Below are positions 1 through 12,615 of a stretch of DNA of 64,000 nucleotides, one piece after another. Position numbers and translations under genes: made by a program. Numbering within the stretch: the first letter of the stretch is position 1; every line of letters starts with the position of its first letter. The stretch lies in the NCBI RefSeq assembly GCF_032854445.1, contig NC_088297.1:6387991-6451990 (forward strand), given 5' to 3'. Source of the DNA: Liolophura sinensis. Taxonomy: Eukaryota; Mollusca; Polyplacophora; Chitonida; Chitonidae. Below the pieces are notes generated by a model. That model worked only from the letters and a program-made list of their open reading frames with translations. It was not told the DNA's origin and searched no databases.

Positions 1-59
1 TAATGCTGTCTTTTGCTAGGTACATGGACAATGTGTGTCCCAAATAGTATGTAGCTAGG

Positions 60-310
60 TAACCCCTAGAACAATGGCTTAAGCAGAATTAGGTACAAAA
101 ATACACTGATGTTAGTTGCAAGTTATTAGACGTCACTAGTCTGGAATTAATTAGAATGCGGTGTTGTCATTATATTTAATACACAATCACTTTAAAAAAA
201 AACGCAGAGAGACCAGGCATCAGGGATGCTTAGTCCACCAGCAGAATACTGGTTTATGAAGGCATACAAAAGATCACCAGAACATCGACGACAGTGAGAT
301 AGTTGGCAAA
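60..310 (+). repeat. dispersed repeat family A, copy 1
   Basis: About 250 bp that recurs with substitutions at 36680-36960 and, in part, at 43640-43870. Shared landmarks in order are an acaatggctt-like start, gatgttagttgcaa, a tgttgtcat box, a poly-A stretch, accaggc, and gcttagtccacca. No coding sequence is seen. It is probably a non-autonomous mobile element; I cannot place it in a named family and its edges are approximate. Confidence 0.6.
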
Positions 311-2600
311 TGACCAAACTTAACCGTGGAAATACCCCCTCGTCAATTTACCTCAGTTAAGGCTTTATTTTAAGTGTTCACGTAAATGCTTAAAAGGTTA
401 TCCGCACTTCATTGTGATAAATTCGTTATACCAGTGTATTGCGTTCGTATATGGCCTGGCATTTCGTCTCGAATATGAATATTTTCACTCGCCCTTCACA
501 CTATACACTTTTTCCACAAAAGCTTTTGCCATACTTCTTGAGAGTCTGTCAAGTTTGAGAAAAGAAAGGATAAGTCTTGAAGTTTTGCGGTACAGTAGCC
601 TTGCAGTGTCATACAACAGTCTTGTTGAAAATACTGACATGAAAATACATTAATTTTCGAAAGTATATTGGATATACTTTAAGATATATATTCTTATATA
701 TTTATATAAGAATAAATATTCGAAAGCTCATATTATATATGAGCATAACAAGGCTTAACAACAAGAGCCAAATCACAATAAAAACACTTGCAAGAACGGG
801 CAAAACATGTCGGCTTGTACTCTGGCCCTTTCTTCAGCCAATGACCCCTTGACACTACACCCAGCATAGTGATCGCTATCGAACAAATGATGTGTTCTAG
901 ACAAACTAGAATAAAATAAAATAAAATAAAATAAAACAAAATAAAAATAAATCACTCAATAGGGTGGTTTGCTCGAATTTAGTTCTCGGTGATTTGGATG
1001 TGATCCTGTAAGAATTCTCTGGGTGGGTTAGCAATCCACTGATCTCTCAGATCTTGTCGCAAATGGGACTCGCCAGCCCTGTACAAAGGGAAGCAAATCA
1101 TGCACCTCATGGAATACGGTTGATACTTGCTACAGGCTTCGCTATTACCCTTGCTGTACAATACACAAAGTCTTCGGAAACCTACTTTTTCGACAGCCAA
1201 TGGAATTACGGCCCGCGTACTTCCGCAAAACATTTTCAGCCAATCAATGACCATCCCTTATAAGTACGTATTTCCTTGTTTCGAAGCAAGTGCATGTACG
1301 TTTGGATCCGATTTATTCCTTGACACAACATTATACAATAGCTATGAACGGTGACCGATCCCCATTTACTGAAACGAAGTTACGCTGTTACCTTTATTTA
1401 GTCTCAAAATGACCTCAAAATCTCCCCGCCCCTCCCAATTTTTTTTTTTTTTTTGCGGTAGCGGTAGTATCTATATATATATCTGGATGCTGTATGAAAT
1501 TCATTTCGTACACTGCATAGTGTATGGCCACACTATACCATGTTGTATTGAACTCCTGTCAACGTGGAATCCATCTGGACAATGACTCATGCATATTTAT
1601 GAAGGCAAATTCAGAGCTCAGAAAATCGAGGTAGATGAGGTCGGACATCGCTTGATTAAATGAAGATGGGAACAGAGGAGCCCTCTACTTCATTAAAAAT
1701 ACCAGTGTACCAAAGTGTCAATACAGTATAAGGGGTCATGAACGACCTTAGAGTTAATTTTCATTCGAGCAGGAAGACGACACTACTGTTCCAGGAGTTA
1801 CAAGATTTGGTCTCTGTTCGTAGTGCGCTGGTGATCTCCATTCCAACTCTAACAGCACAGCATGTCATCGCAACCAAACAGAAACCCGTGTATTGACTGA
1901 AATGAGTTGCCTCTTCTTGAACTGGAGAGTTGTCCGCAGCGAACAGAAATGAATATCATGGACCAGGGAGTATCCACATTGCTGTTTCTTCAGATACCGT
2001 GTTAAACTCGCAAAGGTAGACCGCAGTGAAGACGGTTCGTACTCCAGGAAACACCTGGACAGAAGCCTGCATAATTCAACGGCCGGTATTTCTGAAATGT
2101 TGCGATCTTCGTTGTCCTACTGGGGGTTTGAAGGAATTACTTCACCACACTCATATAACCGCTGGTTTTCCTGCGCTGTTTAAAGTCTTTCTTTTTTCTC
2201 CATGAAAAAAGGGTTATGAATCACGTCCTTTCACGTCAAGGCGCTGTTCCTCTGTAACATTGATAAATCTATTCGTCCGACATTCCTTGTCAGTCACAGG
2301 ATGGTCAGGGATTCCTGTTGTCTCGGGCTTTACTATGGCCAGAGGCAACCCGCAGTATCATTTCATCTCCGCTGTCATCAACAATTTCTTCTGTTACGTG
2401 AGAAAATCTGTGTTGGCTAAAAACCACGATAAAAGTGACACACACAATCTCAGTACATGAATCTCCCTGCCTCTTCTTGCAACTATGTAGAGTTTAATTA
2501 ATGCCGCGGTATTACAATAATATAAAGACATACAACATAGAGAGTAAAATCAGGGCAACGACGTAATACATGTATGTAACCGGTGAAATATTGCTTGTAA
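311..2600. other. no gene recognised
   Basis: Only short open frames and a degenerate (TAAAA)n run at 906-952 are seen. A 91-codon minus-strand frame at 979-1254 has Cys pairs but no family I recognise and no clear splice sites. A poly-T tract at 1440-1455 and short AT-rich runs complete the stretch. Confidence 0.5.
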
Positions 2601-3731
2601 GTTTTCCTTAGTTAGAATGTTTATTTATAAGGTAGCCTGAATGCTTGGAACACCACAGCAAAAGCCTTCGGCAAGAACCCGACAGAAACACTGTCCTACA
2701 GTCACACCTGATTCAGCCACAGCTGGACTCGAGCCTATGACCTCATTTTTCAGAGGTGATTTCACAGAGGGTGGGGTCATTGAAGTAGCTACACTACCCC
2801 CCCCCCCCCCAGTTGAAGTACTTCTATGAACAAAATGGGGGAAGTTAGTTAGATAGTAACTCATGGCAACTAGTCTCATAAATTGCAAGGTCAAAGGCTT
2901 AAATGGCCTTGTTCCATAGGGAAATATTAAAACACAGAGATTGTTGCATGTGCATATATTCCCGGTCACTGGTCAGGCACGTACGGGGGGGGGGGGGGCT
3001 GCAAATATAACTGAAAGATAAGAAAGTCAACAAAGATGCATTCTGCTGGCGCTGTACACAATGAAGATAGCACAAACAGTAGATAATTTCAATTCATTAA
3101 AACCTGTATTGGTGAACAGACACAAACGTATATAATCATCTCTCCCATATACAATGCAATGACATTTAGTTATGCTATCAAGAGAATCATGAAAAATCGC
3201 TTATCTGATTTGATAAATTCGCTTTGAATGGCTGAGGTGTATAACTACATTTTCTATATAAAAAAAAAACAAAACAAAAAAACAACCATATTTATCAACC
3301 AAACTTGCTAAAAATTTAAAACACATGTATATGCTTAATTTTTATTTTTTTAAATAAGCTGAGATCGTGTATGTTTGCCATTACATGCATACTGTATCAA
3401 GTGACAATAATCAAACAAAAAAAAAAAGCTCAACATCACTCTTGCATTTTTGGATTTTATTTCGCAATTTCGGGAAGACATTTCTTAAACATCGAGAGCC
3501 TGTATGTCACTGCTACATGTCTGCAAGTTTATCGTGTCCACTGATTATTATAAAAATATGCTCAACATCACCTTGCATTTGGACATTCTTTAGTGATTTG
3601 GGGCAGACAACTACATGTAACACGCTACTTCTATACAAGAATACATCGACATCACTGATGCGAAATCAACAGGAGCAGTGATGATCTGTGGATGAGGATG
3701 AACTGAAAACAGACAATGATGGTTCAAAGAG
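2601..3731. other. 3' flank of the zinc-finger gene, simple repeats only
   Basis: It holds a C homopolymer near 2798-2810, a G homopolymer near 2985-2998 and several A-rich runs. It lies downstream of the minus-strand zinc-finger gene stop and may contain its 3' UTR. A minus-strand AATAAA reads at about 3455, roughly 280 bp past the stop. Confidence 0.45.
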
Positions 3732-4165
3732 TCAGGCGGACATTTTCTGTCCCGACGAGGATTCCGGTATTTCACCCACTGTCAGAGAAGTGTGACTGAC
3801 TCCATCTGAGAAGTCACCTTCGCTACACTGGGGGTCAGTTGGGGATTTTGTCTCAAAACCAGAAGAAGACAGGTCTGTAAAATGTTTACGGCTGTAATGA
3901 AGTTTCAGCTTGTAATTGTCCACGAACGAGGCTGAGCAAAGATGGCACTTGAGCTTTACGTTTGGATCATGCTTCAACATGTGACGGCGAAGGTTGTAGA
4001 GGCGGAGCGTTGAGTAATTGCAGACCGGACAACGGAAGTCTCCGTTAAGTGATTGAAGACCCGGCAACATCTGGTCACTGATTGGCCACTCAGCGAGGCT
4101 GTGTTGACCAACAGAGTGTTGTTTCGGGGAGGCACCTACAGGGTCAGAGGTCAGCAAGGCCCGAC
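3732..4165 (-). CDS. terminal exon with two C2H2 fingers
   Basis: The acceptor (ttttccag on the minus strand) precedes 4165. The fingers lie at FRCPVC...HMLKH and LKCHLC...HYSRKH, separated by a short DPNVK linker rather than the usual TGEKP. Only two fingers are present, few for a multi-finger repressor, so DNA specificity may need partners. The stop codon is at 3732-3734. Confidence 0.85.
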
Positions 4166-7100
4166 CTGGAAAAGTCAGTTGATGCACAGATTAGGGCTGG
4201 CTAGAGATTTCCACACTGCATGGGGTTTTCACTTACTTCAGTGACTTAACACGTGGAAACATATTTTTGTTACATTTTCATGCAAAGAGGCCTAGTTTGT
4301 AAATGTACAAATTAGGCCTAGACATATATAAGCAGAGTTTCCAAAACTCTAACTTTACGTTAGATTTCAGGAAGGTAAATTTTCTATATTCTTCACCTAA
4401 GTTCACCAGCTCATGTTTCCAGAACAGCGCTCAAAGCTGCCAAATCTCTCCTGGGCATTCATGTATGATCAACTGTTTACGTCGCCGCGATTTGGCCGAA
4501 ATGCAATGTACTGTCGAAATGATCATTGTTTCATGCATTCAACTGTTCACAGGCAACGATGAACTGGAATGAACGGCTCAATTTGAATTCTGTACCTAAT
4601 AATCCAATTATTCCATTATTGTCGTCATATTTTCATATCTATTTGCATGGGTGGGATGTGTGTCTCGCTTGGCACACATGTAATGGGAGGCAATGCCAGG
4701 CAGTGGCCAAATACAGATTTCTAATTTTGCTCAGCCTTTTAGTATGCTAATTGGGGCAAAAAAATTTTGCTCTCTTTCGAAACCATGTAGATTACATTGT
4801 TTGTTACATGAAGAAAAGATCACAACCCGTAGTTGTCGGTTAACACAAATAAAGCCATGCAGATGAATACTTGCCATTGTTACATGTAGGGCAGAAGGGA
4901 GAGTCTTATTTTTGTAATCATCAGTATTACACAACGATAAAAACAACGATAAAGACAACGATAAGAACAACGTTCCTTCTTCGTGTCCTATGACAATTAC
5001 TGGCTTGTAACAGCCACAAGGCTCAGCAGAAAGCAGCTAAACCTTGCAAAAAGTGATAAGTCATAGTCCCAGCACGACTAGCTCAAAAGCAAGCCATCAC
5101 TATTTCCAGGGCTCCTCCTTTTTATTTCCACTACAAGAGTTCACAGTGCCGCCTTATACGGTCAAGGTCAAGGTCACTCTATGGACCATAAACAGACATT
5201 CAGGATGCGAACACAAGCTAAACTTGGATAAGCCCACGATACCAAAACACGCTTATTGGATGGTCAAACAGCACCACTAGATTTAACCGTTTTATTTACG
5301 TTCCAATGCGAAATCGTGAACTGTATTGCCTGGTCCCCTGACATCTTTAACCTTGCAATGTCAACCCTAACATACAAGCAGGTTAATTTCGAGTTATTTT
5401 CATGTGGTTAAAAGCACTGTAAAAGTGGGGTGTGGGAGTGAACGTCGTACAAAATAAATTGCAAGTACGTTTTTTGCCCATGGCCAATCGGCTTCTCACT
5501 AAGAAGGGTGTTTGCTTGCTCCCCCTACCCCCACTCCCAACCTCACAGGCTTGGTCGCGGCTTGTAGTCGGGATGTTTGTCAGGTAGATGTACCTATTTC
5601 ACCATAAACCTGATCATCATGATATCGATGAAATACCGTTTCTTACCGCGTGAACCATAATTCTACAATACCACGCTGAACCCCCCCCTCAACAGACAAA
5701 CAACAAACAAATAACCATCCAAATCGACTCACAAGATATTTGGCAAAACAGGAATTTCGAATGAGGAACAGACTAAATCATTTCATCATCTTGCCATTCA
5801 CTCCACAGAAAAGTTATCAGTTTCCAGCTGCGTCAATAAACTCCTCATGCACATAAACCAAGCTAACGAGAGCTATGAGTATTACATTTCAATGAAACGT
5901 TAAGATACAGTATTGTATGTCCAAAGGGCATGTAATACTATATATAATATGTGTAATAAAAATGTGGAATTGCTACATAGTACCAAGCAGTCACAGCGCA
6001 GTATAATAATCTAAACAGCTCACTACAGTCAAGAAGAACATGTATGGGTCATATGTAATACAGCCTACTATGTATATGTGGAAACACCACAAATACACTG
6101 ACCCAAACAATGAATCGAGCGCCGACCTGAACTAAAATTGGTCAGAGCAGAAAGCTGGTGACTGCATAAATTTTCGTGCATAATGGCACTGAGGTCAAGT
6201 TTAATAGAACACTTTGCAGCATCACAGCACTAAATGACATCTTTCATTCACAGTCGTATTAGCTCTTGTTTTTTGCCAATGGACAAGTATTAAAACAACC
6301 TGGAAAGAGGTACTTGTAGCTCTTACCACTGACACGACTTATTTTGTGGTAGCTGTTGCTGAAGATGACCTGCAACCTTTTGTGTGTAACTCTAAGAGCT
6401 ACAAGCTAAAGCACTACATTTGTGGGAACATTCCCAGGACAGATCAGCATAACCGATATATTGGTCTGCACAACTACACTCCACGTAACTGACACCCAAA
6501 CTATCGTATTGTTCACATCAAACTGAGTGGCCTGGCATTTCATGGCCACTGTATCCAGTCACCGTAAGGCAGTATGAAGAGCCCACATGTTCATTGTCTA
6601 AATTAAGCACTACAAGACTAAAGAAACCAAACGACATATAGTATTTACACGGTCTATTAAAGTCTCCACAAAGGGCACGGAATGGTCACAGTATCCAAAG
6701 GTGGCATGACATTGAAGGCCACAGTATCCAAAGTAGGCATGACATTGAAAGCCACAGTATACAAAATAGGGGTGACAAGGGCACAGTATCCAAAGAAGGC
6801 ATGACACTGAAGGCCACAGTATCCAGAGTAGGCATGACATTGAAGGCCACAGTATCCAGAGTAGGCATGACAAGGCCACAGTGTCCAAAGTAAGCATGAC
6901 ATTGAAGGCCACAGTATCCAGAGTAGGCATGACATTGAAGGCCACAGTATCCAGAGTAGGCATGACATTGAAGGCCACAGTATCCAGAGTAGGTATGACA
7001 TTGAAGGCCACAGTATCCAGAGTAGGCATGACATTGAAGGCCACAGTATCCAGAGTAGGCATGACATTGAAGGCCACAGTATCCAGAGTAGGCATGACAC

Positions 7101-10100
7101 GGCCACTGTGTCCAAAGTACGCATGACAGGCCACAGGTTACAGCATTCAACTTCACTAAGCATTAACTACATGGTTACAGTATCCAAACAGGGCATTAGA
7201 AGGAAACAATATCTACTGCACATCAACAACATTTTTTTCATATTTTATCTACAGAATGTGGATTGAGTTTCCTTTCATTACACACATGTCCTAAGCAGGT
7301 TTATCAGTTTTTTACTGGTATTTTATGCCATACTCAAGAATATTACACTTACAGACAGGGCGAAACCCAGGACCATCTGCAGGTTGCTGGCAACCAACTA
7401 CAGGTACAACTAGCATTACGCAGAAGAACATCACCATGTGTTGAAGATGGCTCAGTATTTGCTGACAGAGTTTCCACAGTTTAGGGGTGGGGAAGGGCAT
7501 GGGGGGAACTGTCACTTACTGTACCATTACTCCATTCATATCACAACAACAACAGTGATCGTGTTTCCATGTACATTGCACACATGTGCAATAAACATAA
7601 TGCATAATGCTCCACCATAAACATAATGTTCCATCCACACAATATATAATGCTCTACCATAAACATAATGCTCTATTGACACACTGCATCATGCTCTGCC
7701 ATAAACATAATGCTCTACTGACACACTGCATAATGCTCTGCCATAAACATAATGCTCTACTGACACTCTGCATAATGTTCTGCCATAAACATAATGCTCT
7801 ACTCACATACATGTAATGCCTAAGGCTTTACCATGAACATAATGCTCCACCATAAACACGATGTTCCATCCACATAATGTATAATGCTATACCATAAACA
7901 TAAAGGTTTACCCACATAATGCATAATGCTCTATCATAAACATAATGCTGTGCCCACACGACCCAGTCACTGTATTCACCAGGTGGACCAGTGCTTGGCC
8001 TTTCTCTTTAATAATGCTCAGCAAGATACATGTACGTAGTAAAACTGCCATTTTAAAATCTTGATTAGAGTTTTTGCCGAGGGAGGGGACAGGGTAAGGG
8101 ATTCTGGCATAATTCCTATTGTAAGCCCTTGAAGATTAAGTAGGTCATGAGTTCAAATCCTGCTCCCATCTGTTTTTCAGATAAGTTTTTCAGATGCTGT
8201 AGTTCTTCCAAAATAAGTTATGTAAAAATGCACTCTTTGAATTCAAGCATATAAAAGCCTTAAAATGATATTTTGATGCAATCACTTACATGTAAGTTTT
8301 CCTGATAAAAAATGAACAAAACGTCAGGAAAAACCTCTTAAGTAGTCATATGTGCATAAACTGGATGAATGAATCAAAATCCTGCAAAATGAGTCACTTG
8401 AAAAATGCTAAATTTCAGGTGAACACATGCCTGGTAAGTACATTTGACTCTGGTCACACTTACGCTCAACGTAAAATAGTCTTATCTAAAGGCTTGATCC
8501 AAGTCAGGATTATGCCTAAAGCTCACCGCAGAGAGATCCAAATGCTCAGCTATTGACCATGAGTAACTAAAACTTCAACATGTGTGTGCAGTTTTCAGAG
8601 AGGATTTCTACCCGCGAGACAGTGAGTCAAGTACATGTAGCCTGACTGATGTTTTCAGAATGGCCAGAGAAAAACCTCAAATACATAAACAGACCAACAG
8701 AAATGTGCTAATAAATCAAGAGATTTTTCCCCGCGGTTGATTCACCCATGTGACTTTTACTTGCGGTTGATTCACCCATATGACTTTTCCCCTGCAGTTG
8801 ATTTACCCATATGACTTTTTCCCCGCGGCTGATTCACCCATAAGACTTTTCCCCACGGCTGATTCACCCATATGACTGTTCCCCATGGCTGATTCACCCA
8901 TAAGACTTTCCCCCGCGGTTGATTCACCCATATGACTTTTCCCCGCGGCTGATTCACCCATAAGACTTTTCCCCGTGGCTGATTCACCCATATGACATTT
9001 TCCCCCCAGTTGATTTACCCATATGACTTTTTCCCCGCGGCTGATTCACCCATGTGACTTTTCCCCCGTGGTTGATTCACCCATGTGACTTTTCCCCCGT
9101 GGCTGATTCACCCATAAGACTTTTCCCCGCAGCTGATTCACCCATATGACTTTTTCCCCGCGGCTGATTCACCCATAAGACTTTTCCCCGCGGCTGATTC
9201 ACCCATATGACTGTTCCCCACGGCTGATTCACCCATAAGACTTTCCCCCGCGGTTGATTCACCCATATGACTTTTCCCCGCGGCTGATTCACCCATAAGA
9301 CTTTTCCCCGCGGCTGATTCACCCATATGACATTTTCCCCCCAGTTGATTTACCCATGTGACTTTTTCCCCGCGGCTGATTCACCCATGTGACTTTTCCC
9401 CCGTGGCTGATTCACCCATAAGACTTTTCCCCGCAGCTGATTCACCCATATGACTGTTCCCCACGGCTGATTCACCCATAAGACTTTCCCCCGCGGTTGA
9501 TTCACCCATATAACTTTTTCCCCGCGGTTGATTCACCCATATGACTTTTCCCCGTGGCTGATTCACCCATATGACATTTTCCCCCCAGTTGATTTACCCA
9601 TATGACTTTTTCCCAGCGGTTGATTCACCCATATGACTTTTCCCCGCGGCTGATTCACCCATAAGACTTTTCCCCGCGGCTGATTCACCCATATGACATT
9701 TTCCCCCCAGTTGATTTACCCATGTGACTTTTTCCCTGCGGCTGATTCACCCATGTGACTTTTCCCCCGTGGCTGATTCACCCATAAGACTTTTCCCCGC
9801 AGCTGATTCACCCATATGACTGTTCCCCACGGCTGATTCACCCATAAGACTTTCCCCCGCGGTTGATTCACCCATATAACTTTTTCCCCGCGGTTGATTC
9901 ACCCATATGACTTTTCCCCGTGGCTGATTCACCCATATGACATTTTCCCCCCAGTTGATTTACCCATATGACTTTTTCCCAGCGGTTGATTCACCCATAT
10001 GACCTTTCCCCAGCGGTTGATTTACCCATATGACTTTTTCCCTGTAGTTGATTCACCCATATGACTTTTCCCCATGGCTGATTCACCCATATGACTTTTC

Positions 10101-12468
10101 CCCCACGGTTTATTTACCCATATGACTTTTTCCCCGCGGTTGATTCACCCATGTGACTTTTTCCCCCCCAGTTGATTCACCCATATGACTTTTCCCCATG
10201 GCTGATTCACTCATATGACATTTTCCCCCCAGTTGATTTACCCATATGACTTTTTCCCAGCGGTTGATTCACCCATATGACCTTTCCCCAGTGGTTGATT
10301 TACCCATATGACTTTTCCCTGCAGCTGATTCACCCATAAGACTTTTCCCCGCGGCTGATTCACCAATTTACGTCAAAAAGCTCGTAACACCACGTTGCAG
10401 TTTCAACGATAAAATTAGGAGTAAACTGAAGTCTACCACATCATCCTAGTCCACCATTCACATGACTTGTCACATGACCTGCTTCACAGTGAAATTAGTC
10501 AAGCGATCATTGTCTACGTTTAACTTTTGAACTGATGCAACGACCTCCTCCAGGCAATGGCTGAGCACTTGGCTCTCGTCTGCGGCGGGCTCTCGTCTAT
10601 GTTTTACGCGCCAAACACTCTTCTCCCAGTCACAATGGTGCCGTCCTGTTTCCAGCCACAGGCATGCTCACAACAGTATATGTGTGTATGTATTGCTATA
10701 ATTTCAGTCACACCACTTTAATCTTTTGTGTACATTGCACAAAAAAATTTTTTTTTTTTTTTTTTTAACAGCCAGAGTAGGGCACAGAAAATGTTTGGGA
10801 AATGTGAACTGTCAAGAGAAAGCCATGAAAACTTTGGAATATTTTGGTGTTGATTTGCCCGTAATATACACAATAAAACTGGTGTGAAGTTCACAGAAAA
10901 AGGAGGGCATACTTACCACTATTTGCAGTGTCTTCTTGTGAGTCAGTAAAGTCTGTACTACTGTTGTTTACCCCTGAAATGCTCTGTACTGTCCAGTTTT
11001 GATCACATTCTGACGTGGATGGATCCATGTCAGAAGAACTGCCAAAAGTCAGAGGCTGATCTGACACACTTATGTCCCTTTGCTCAGCTGTCTCAGCCCC
11101 CTCCTCACCGATCACAGAGAGAAGACTTTGATTGACTGATGAATGTGAGGTCGCCGTGATGCGTTCATGACCTGCTGAAGGAAATGTCCGTTGATGTTTG
11201 CTTGAACCACTGTGATCAGGAATGTCTTCTGACAAGCGTTTGCGCAATGACACAGAGTGAGATGCTGTATTCTGGTGAAATGACAATGGATAAGCTTCAG
11301 TCGTTGGAGAGTGTGGCTCTTCTTTAATGATAACAAGTTCGGGAGAGAGACGGTCAGGACTAGATGTGGAATGAGATAGCTGGTTGGCACTCGAAGAAAA
11401 CGATGTGGATTTGGCAGCCTGAGCGACTTCCTTACGGACACCAATGCCCTTCCTCTGACTGATCACCGTATGTTCCGTGCCGGGTTGTCGTATTTGTGAA
11501 GAGGTAGTAGAGGGGATAACTCCTTTCATCCATGAAGGCTCAGGCTTATCCCCAGAGCACTCTGAAAAAAATGAAAAATTCTGGTGTGATTTCCAGCAAT
11601 TACAATGAAAATAAAACAAAAGAAAAATTGTGCAGATAATGCAGGTAGTTTTCTTTTTCAAAGTACATATATGTATATGTATAAAACCTAAAATACAAAA
11701 TCCAAGAAAGGATGGCAGAAAGGCAGGAATTACTATAGATATCCTACACGCAACACTTAGTATGAACAAATATCAATTGCCAATAAGCCGAGTGAGCATT
11801 TCAGCAGTCCCGCAAGTCCATGTTGACATGGACGAGACAAGGTGGGTGCTCTTGGGTAGTAATGCAGCTAACAGATATGATTTTACAGTAGCTGCTAACC
11901 GTGCCGTTGGATCGACAGACCTGGCTATGCAAGATGTATATTCAGTCTAGCAATCAGCCCAAAATCTCGTCTTTTAGCTGCGTTAGTTTGCGGGAGCCCC
12001 CATCCTGTCTCCTCCATATCAGCGTGAACTCCTGGGACAATCAAAGTGCCGGCGCGGTTTATTGTCAAAACAGACTGTCTAAAAATACACGTGGGTTTTT
12101 TTTTCTTCAGACATCTCACAATTGGCTGACTTCATACATATTTAAGATGTTAAATCCATGAAAATGTTAGGTTGTCAGAAACAAATTTTAAGTGATTTTG
12201 TATGGGTTATCAAAATATTTCAATTTTCTACTCCTCATTTTGCAGGGAGAGAATGTCTTACCCAGGGACATTGCTCCTTTAGCCTTGTACTCTGCCATTT
12301 TCAGATCTACCCATACAGCAAACTGTGACAAAATCAATGGCTCAGAGCAGAGCTCTCCAATGATGGAGGCAAATTTGAACTGCACTCTTTCCAAGGATAC
12401 CCCCATGACTATGAGCCTTGCTGACCGGTTGCTGGGAATCAAATGGCAATATTTCTCCAAGGCCACTT
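3732..12468 (-). CDS. C2H2 zinc-finger protein, 5'-incomplete, three exons recovered
   Basis: Exons, in transcript order: 12468-12262, 11561-10917, 4165-3732. Each boundary is AG/GT and every junction is phase 1, so the three join into one open frame ending in TGA at 3732. The first exon (69 residues, EVALEKYCHLIPSNR start, hydrophobic/basic, helical-looking) is a domain I do not recognise. It is not a BTB, SCAN or KRAB box. The second exon (215 codons) is Ser/Thr-rich with a sumoylation-type IIKEEP motif and basic RKRL and KHQR patches. The third carries two adjacent C2H2 fingers, Cx2Cx12Hx3H and Cx2Cx12Hx4H, followed by an acidic/Ser tail. A nuclear DNA-binding regulator is inferred from the fingers. 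The first recovered exon starts in phase 1, so at least one upstream exon is missing. The 6.75 kb last intron is packed with minisatellites. Confidence 0.8.
4916..4977. repeat. short tandem repeat, ~12-bp unit (acaacgataaag-like)
   Basis: Four to five imperfect copies in the zinc-finger gene's last intron. Confidence 0.7.
5280..6670. other. intronic, nothing recognised
   Basis: Within the last intron of the zinc-finger gene. There is no open frame of note, no SINE copy and no tandem repeat. Confidence 0.5.
6680..7131. repeat. minisatellite, 33-bp unit, ~14 copies
   Basis: The unit contains ggccacagtatccagagta followed by ggcatgacattga. As 33 is a multiple of 3, it produces long open frames on both strands that look like repeat proteins but are artefacts of the period. 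A few copies are shortened by loss of the attga part. Lies inside the zinc-finger gene intron. Confidence 0.95.
7305..7410 (-). mobile_element. SINE fragment (tRNA-headed family)
   Basis: Matches the family landmarks in reverse orientation: tattttatgccatactcaag, aatattacactta, cccaggaccatctgcagg, ttgctgg. It lacks the tRNA-like head. Confidence 0.7.
7596..7960. repeat. minisatellite, 42-bp unit, ~8 copies
   Basis: The unit pairs cataatgctctgccataaa with cataatgctctactgacaca. Internal half-unit similarity shows it grew from a ~21-bp ancestor. Located in the zinc-finger gene intron. Confidence 0.92.
8725..10372. repeat. minisatellite, 30-31-bp unit, ~54 copies, with higher-order structure
   Basis: The unit is gcggctgattcacccatatg then acttttcccc. 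Variants (cag/cgg, ataag/atatg, ctg/ttg) recur in blocks. The stretch 9381-9566 reappears almost unchanged at 9747-9932 (offset 366, about 12 units), and an earlier block recurs at offset 305 (about 10 units). Open frames here come from unit length only. It lies in the zinc-finger gene intron. Confidence 0.97.
10742..10766. repeat. A/T homopolymer tract
   Basis: A run of A followed by about 20 T, 150 bp past the donor of the middle exon of the zinc-finger gene. Confidence 0.9.
10917..11561 (-). CDS. middle exon of the zinc-finger gene
   Basis: A 645-nt exon with donor GTAAGT after 10917 and a poly-T acceptor ending at 11562. Both junctions are phase 1, so it could be skipped without changing frame. 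It is low-complexity and Ser-rich, with IIKEEP, RKRLSED and Asp/Glu-rich patches typical of regulatory linkers. Confidence 0.8.
11807..12038. repeat. inverted repeat / foldback element in intron
   Basis: Arms 11807-11884 and 11961-12038 are imperfect reverse complements (about 70 percent by eye), separated by ~76 bp. Shared landmarks on the arms are the aaaatc edge, tagctgc, gtctc.tccat and gggac. It sits in the 700-bp intron between the first two recovered zinc-finger gene exons. It is probably a small MITE-like element. Confidence 0.65.
12262..12468 (-). CDS. exon encoding an unrecognised ~69-residue domain
   Basis: A phase 1/1 exon with a T-rich acceptor (ttttccccacag) and donor GTAAGAC. 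It is compact, hydrophobic-patterned and low in Ser/Pro, so it looks like a folded domain. It includes RSARLIVMGVSLERVQF and SQFAVWVDLKMAEYK. I cannot assign it. Confidence 0.7.
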
Positions 12469-12615
12469 CTGTGGGGAAAAAAAAAAATAGAATCACTGTT
12501 ACATATTTTTATGGACATACTTGTTCACTTACATTACAATGTAATGATCAATGTCAAGACATAATCTAGATGTTAAAAGCATGCATGCAAAGTGTTTGGA
12601 CAAGTGTTGACCCGT

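Noticed and set aside
979-1254. 91-codon minus-strand frame with Cys pairs
   Set aside because: No recognised family, no clear splice signals, and an overlapping plus-strand frame of similar length.
2798-2998. Poly-C and poly-G tracts as possible G-quadruplex or regulatory elements
   Set aside because: Simple homopolymers of about 13 bases with no conserved context; they could also be assembly-sensitive sites.
6610-7163. Long overlapping open frames on both strands, apparent repeat proteins
   Set aside because: The 33-bp period is a multiple of 3, so any stop-free unit gives open frames in several phases. There is no start context or non-repeat coding flank.
8120-8165. tRNA-like B box (ggtcatgagttcaaatcc)
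   Set aside because: No matching A box at the proper distance and no cloverleaf could be drawn; at most an old SINE scrap.
8725-10372. CRISPR-like array of ~30-bp repeats
   Set aside because: Units are contiguous with no unique spacers, no cas genes are present, and the context is a eukaryotic intron; it is a minisatellite.
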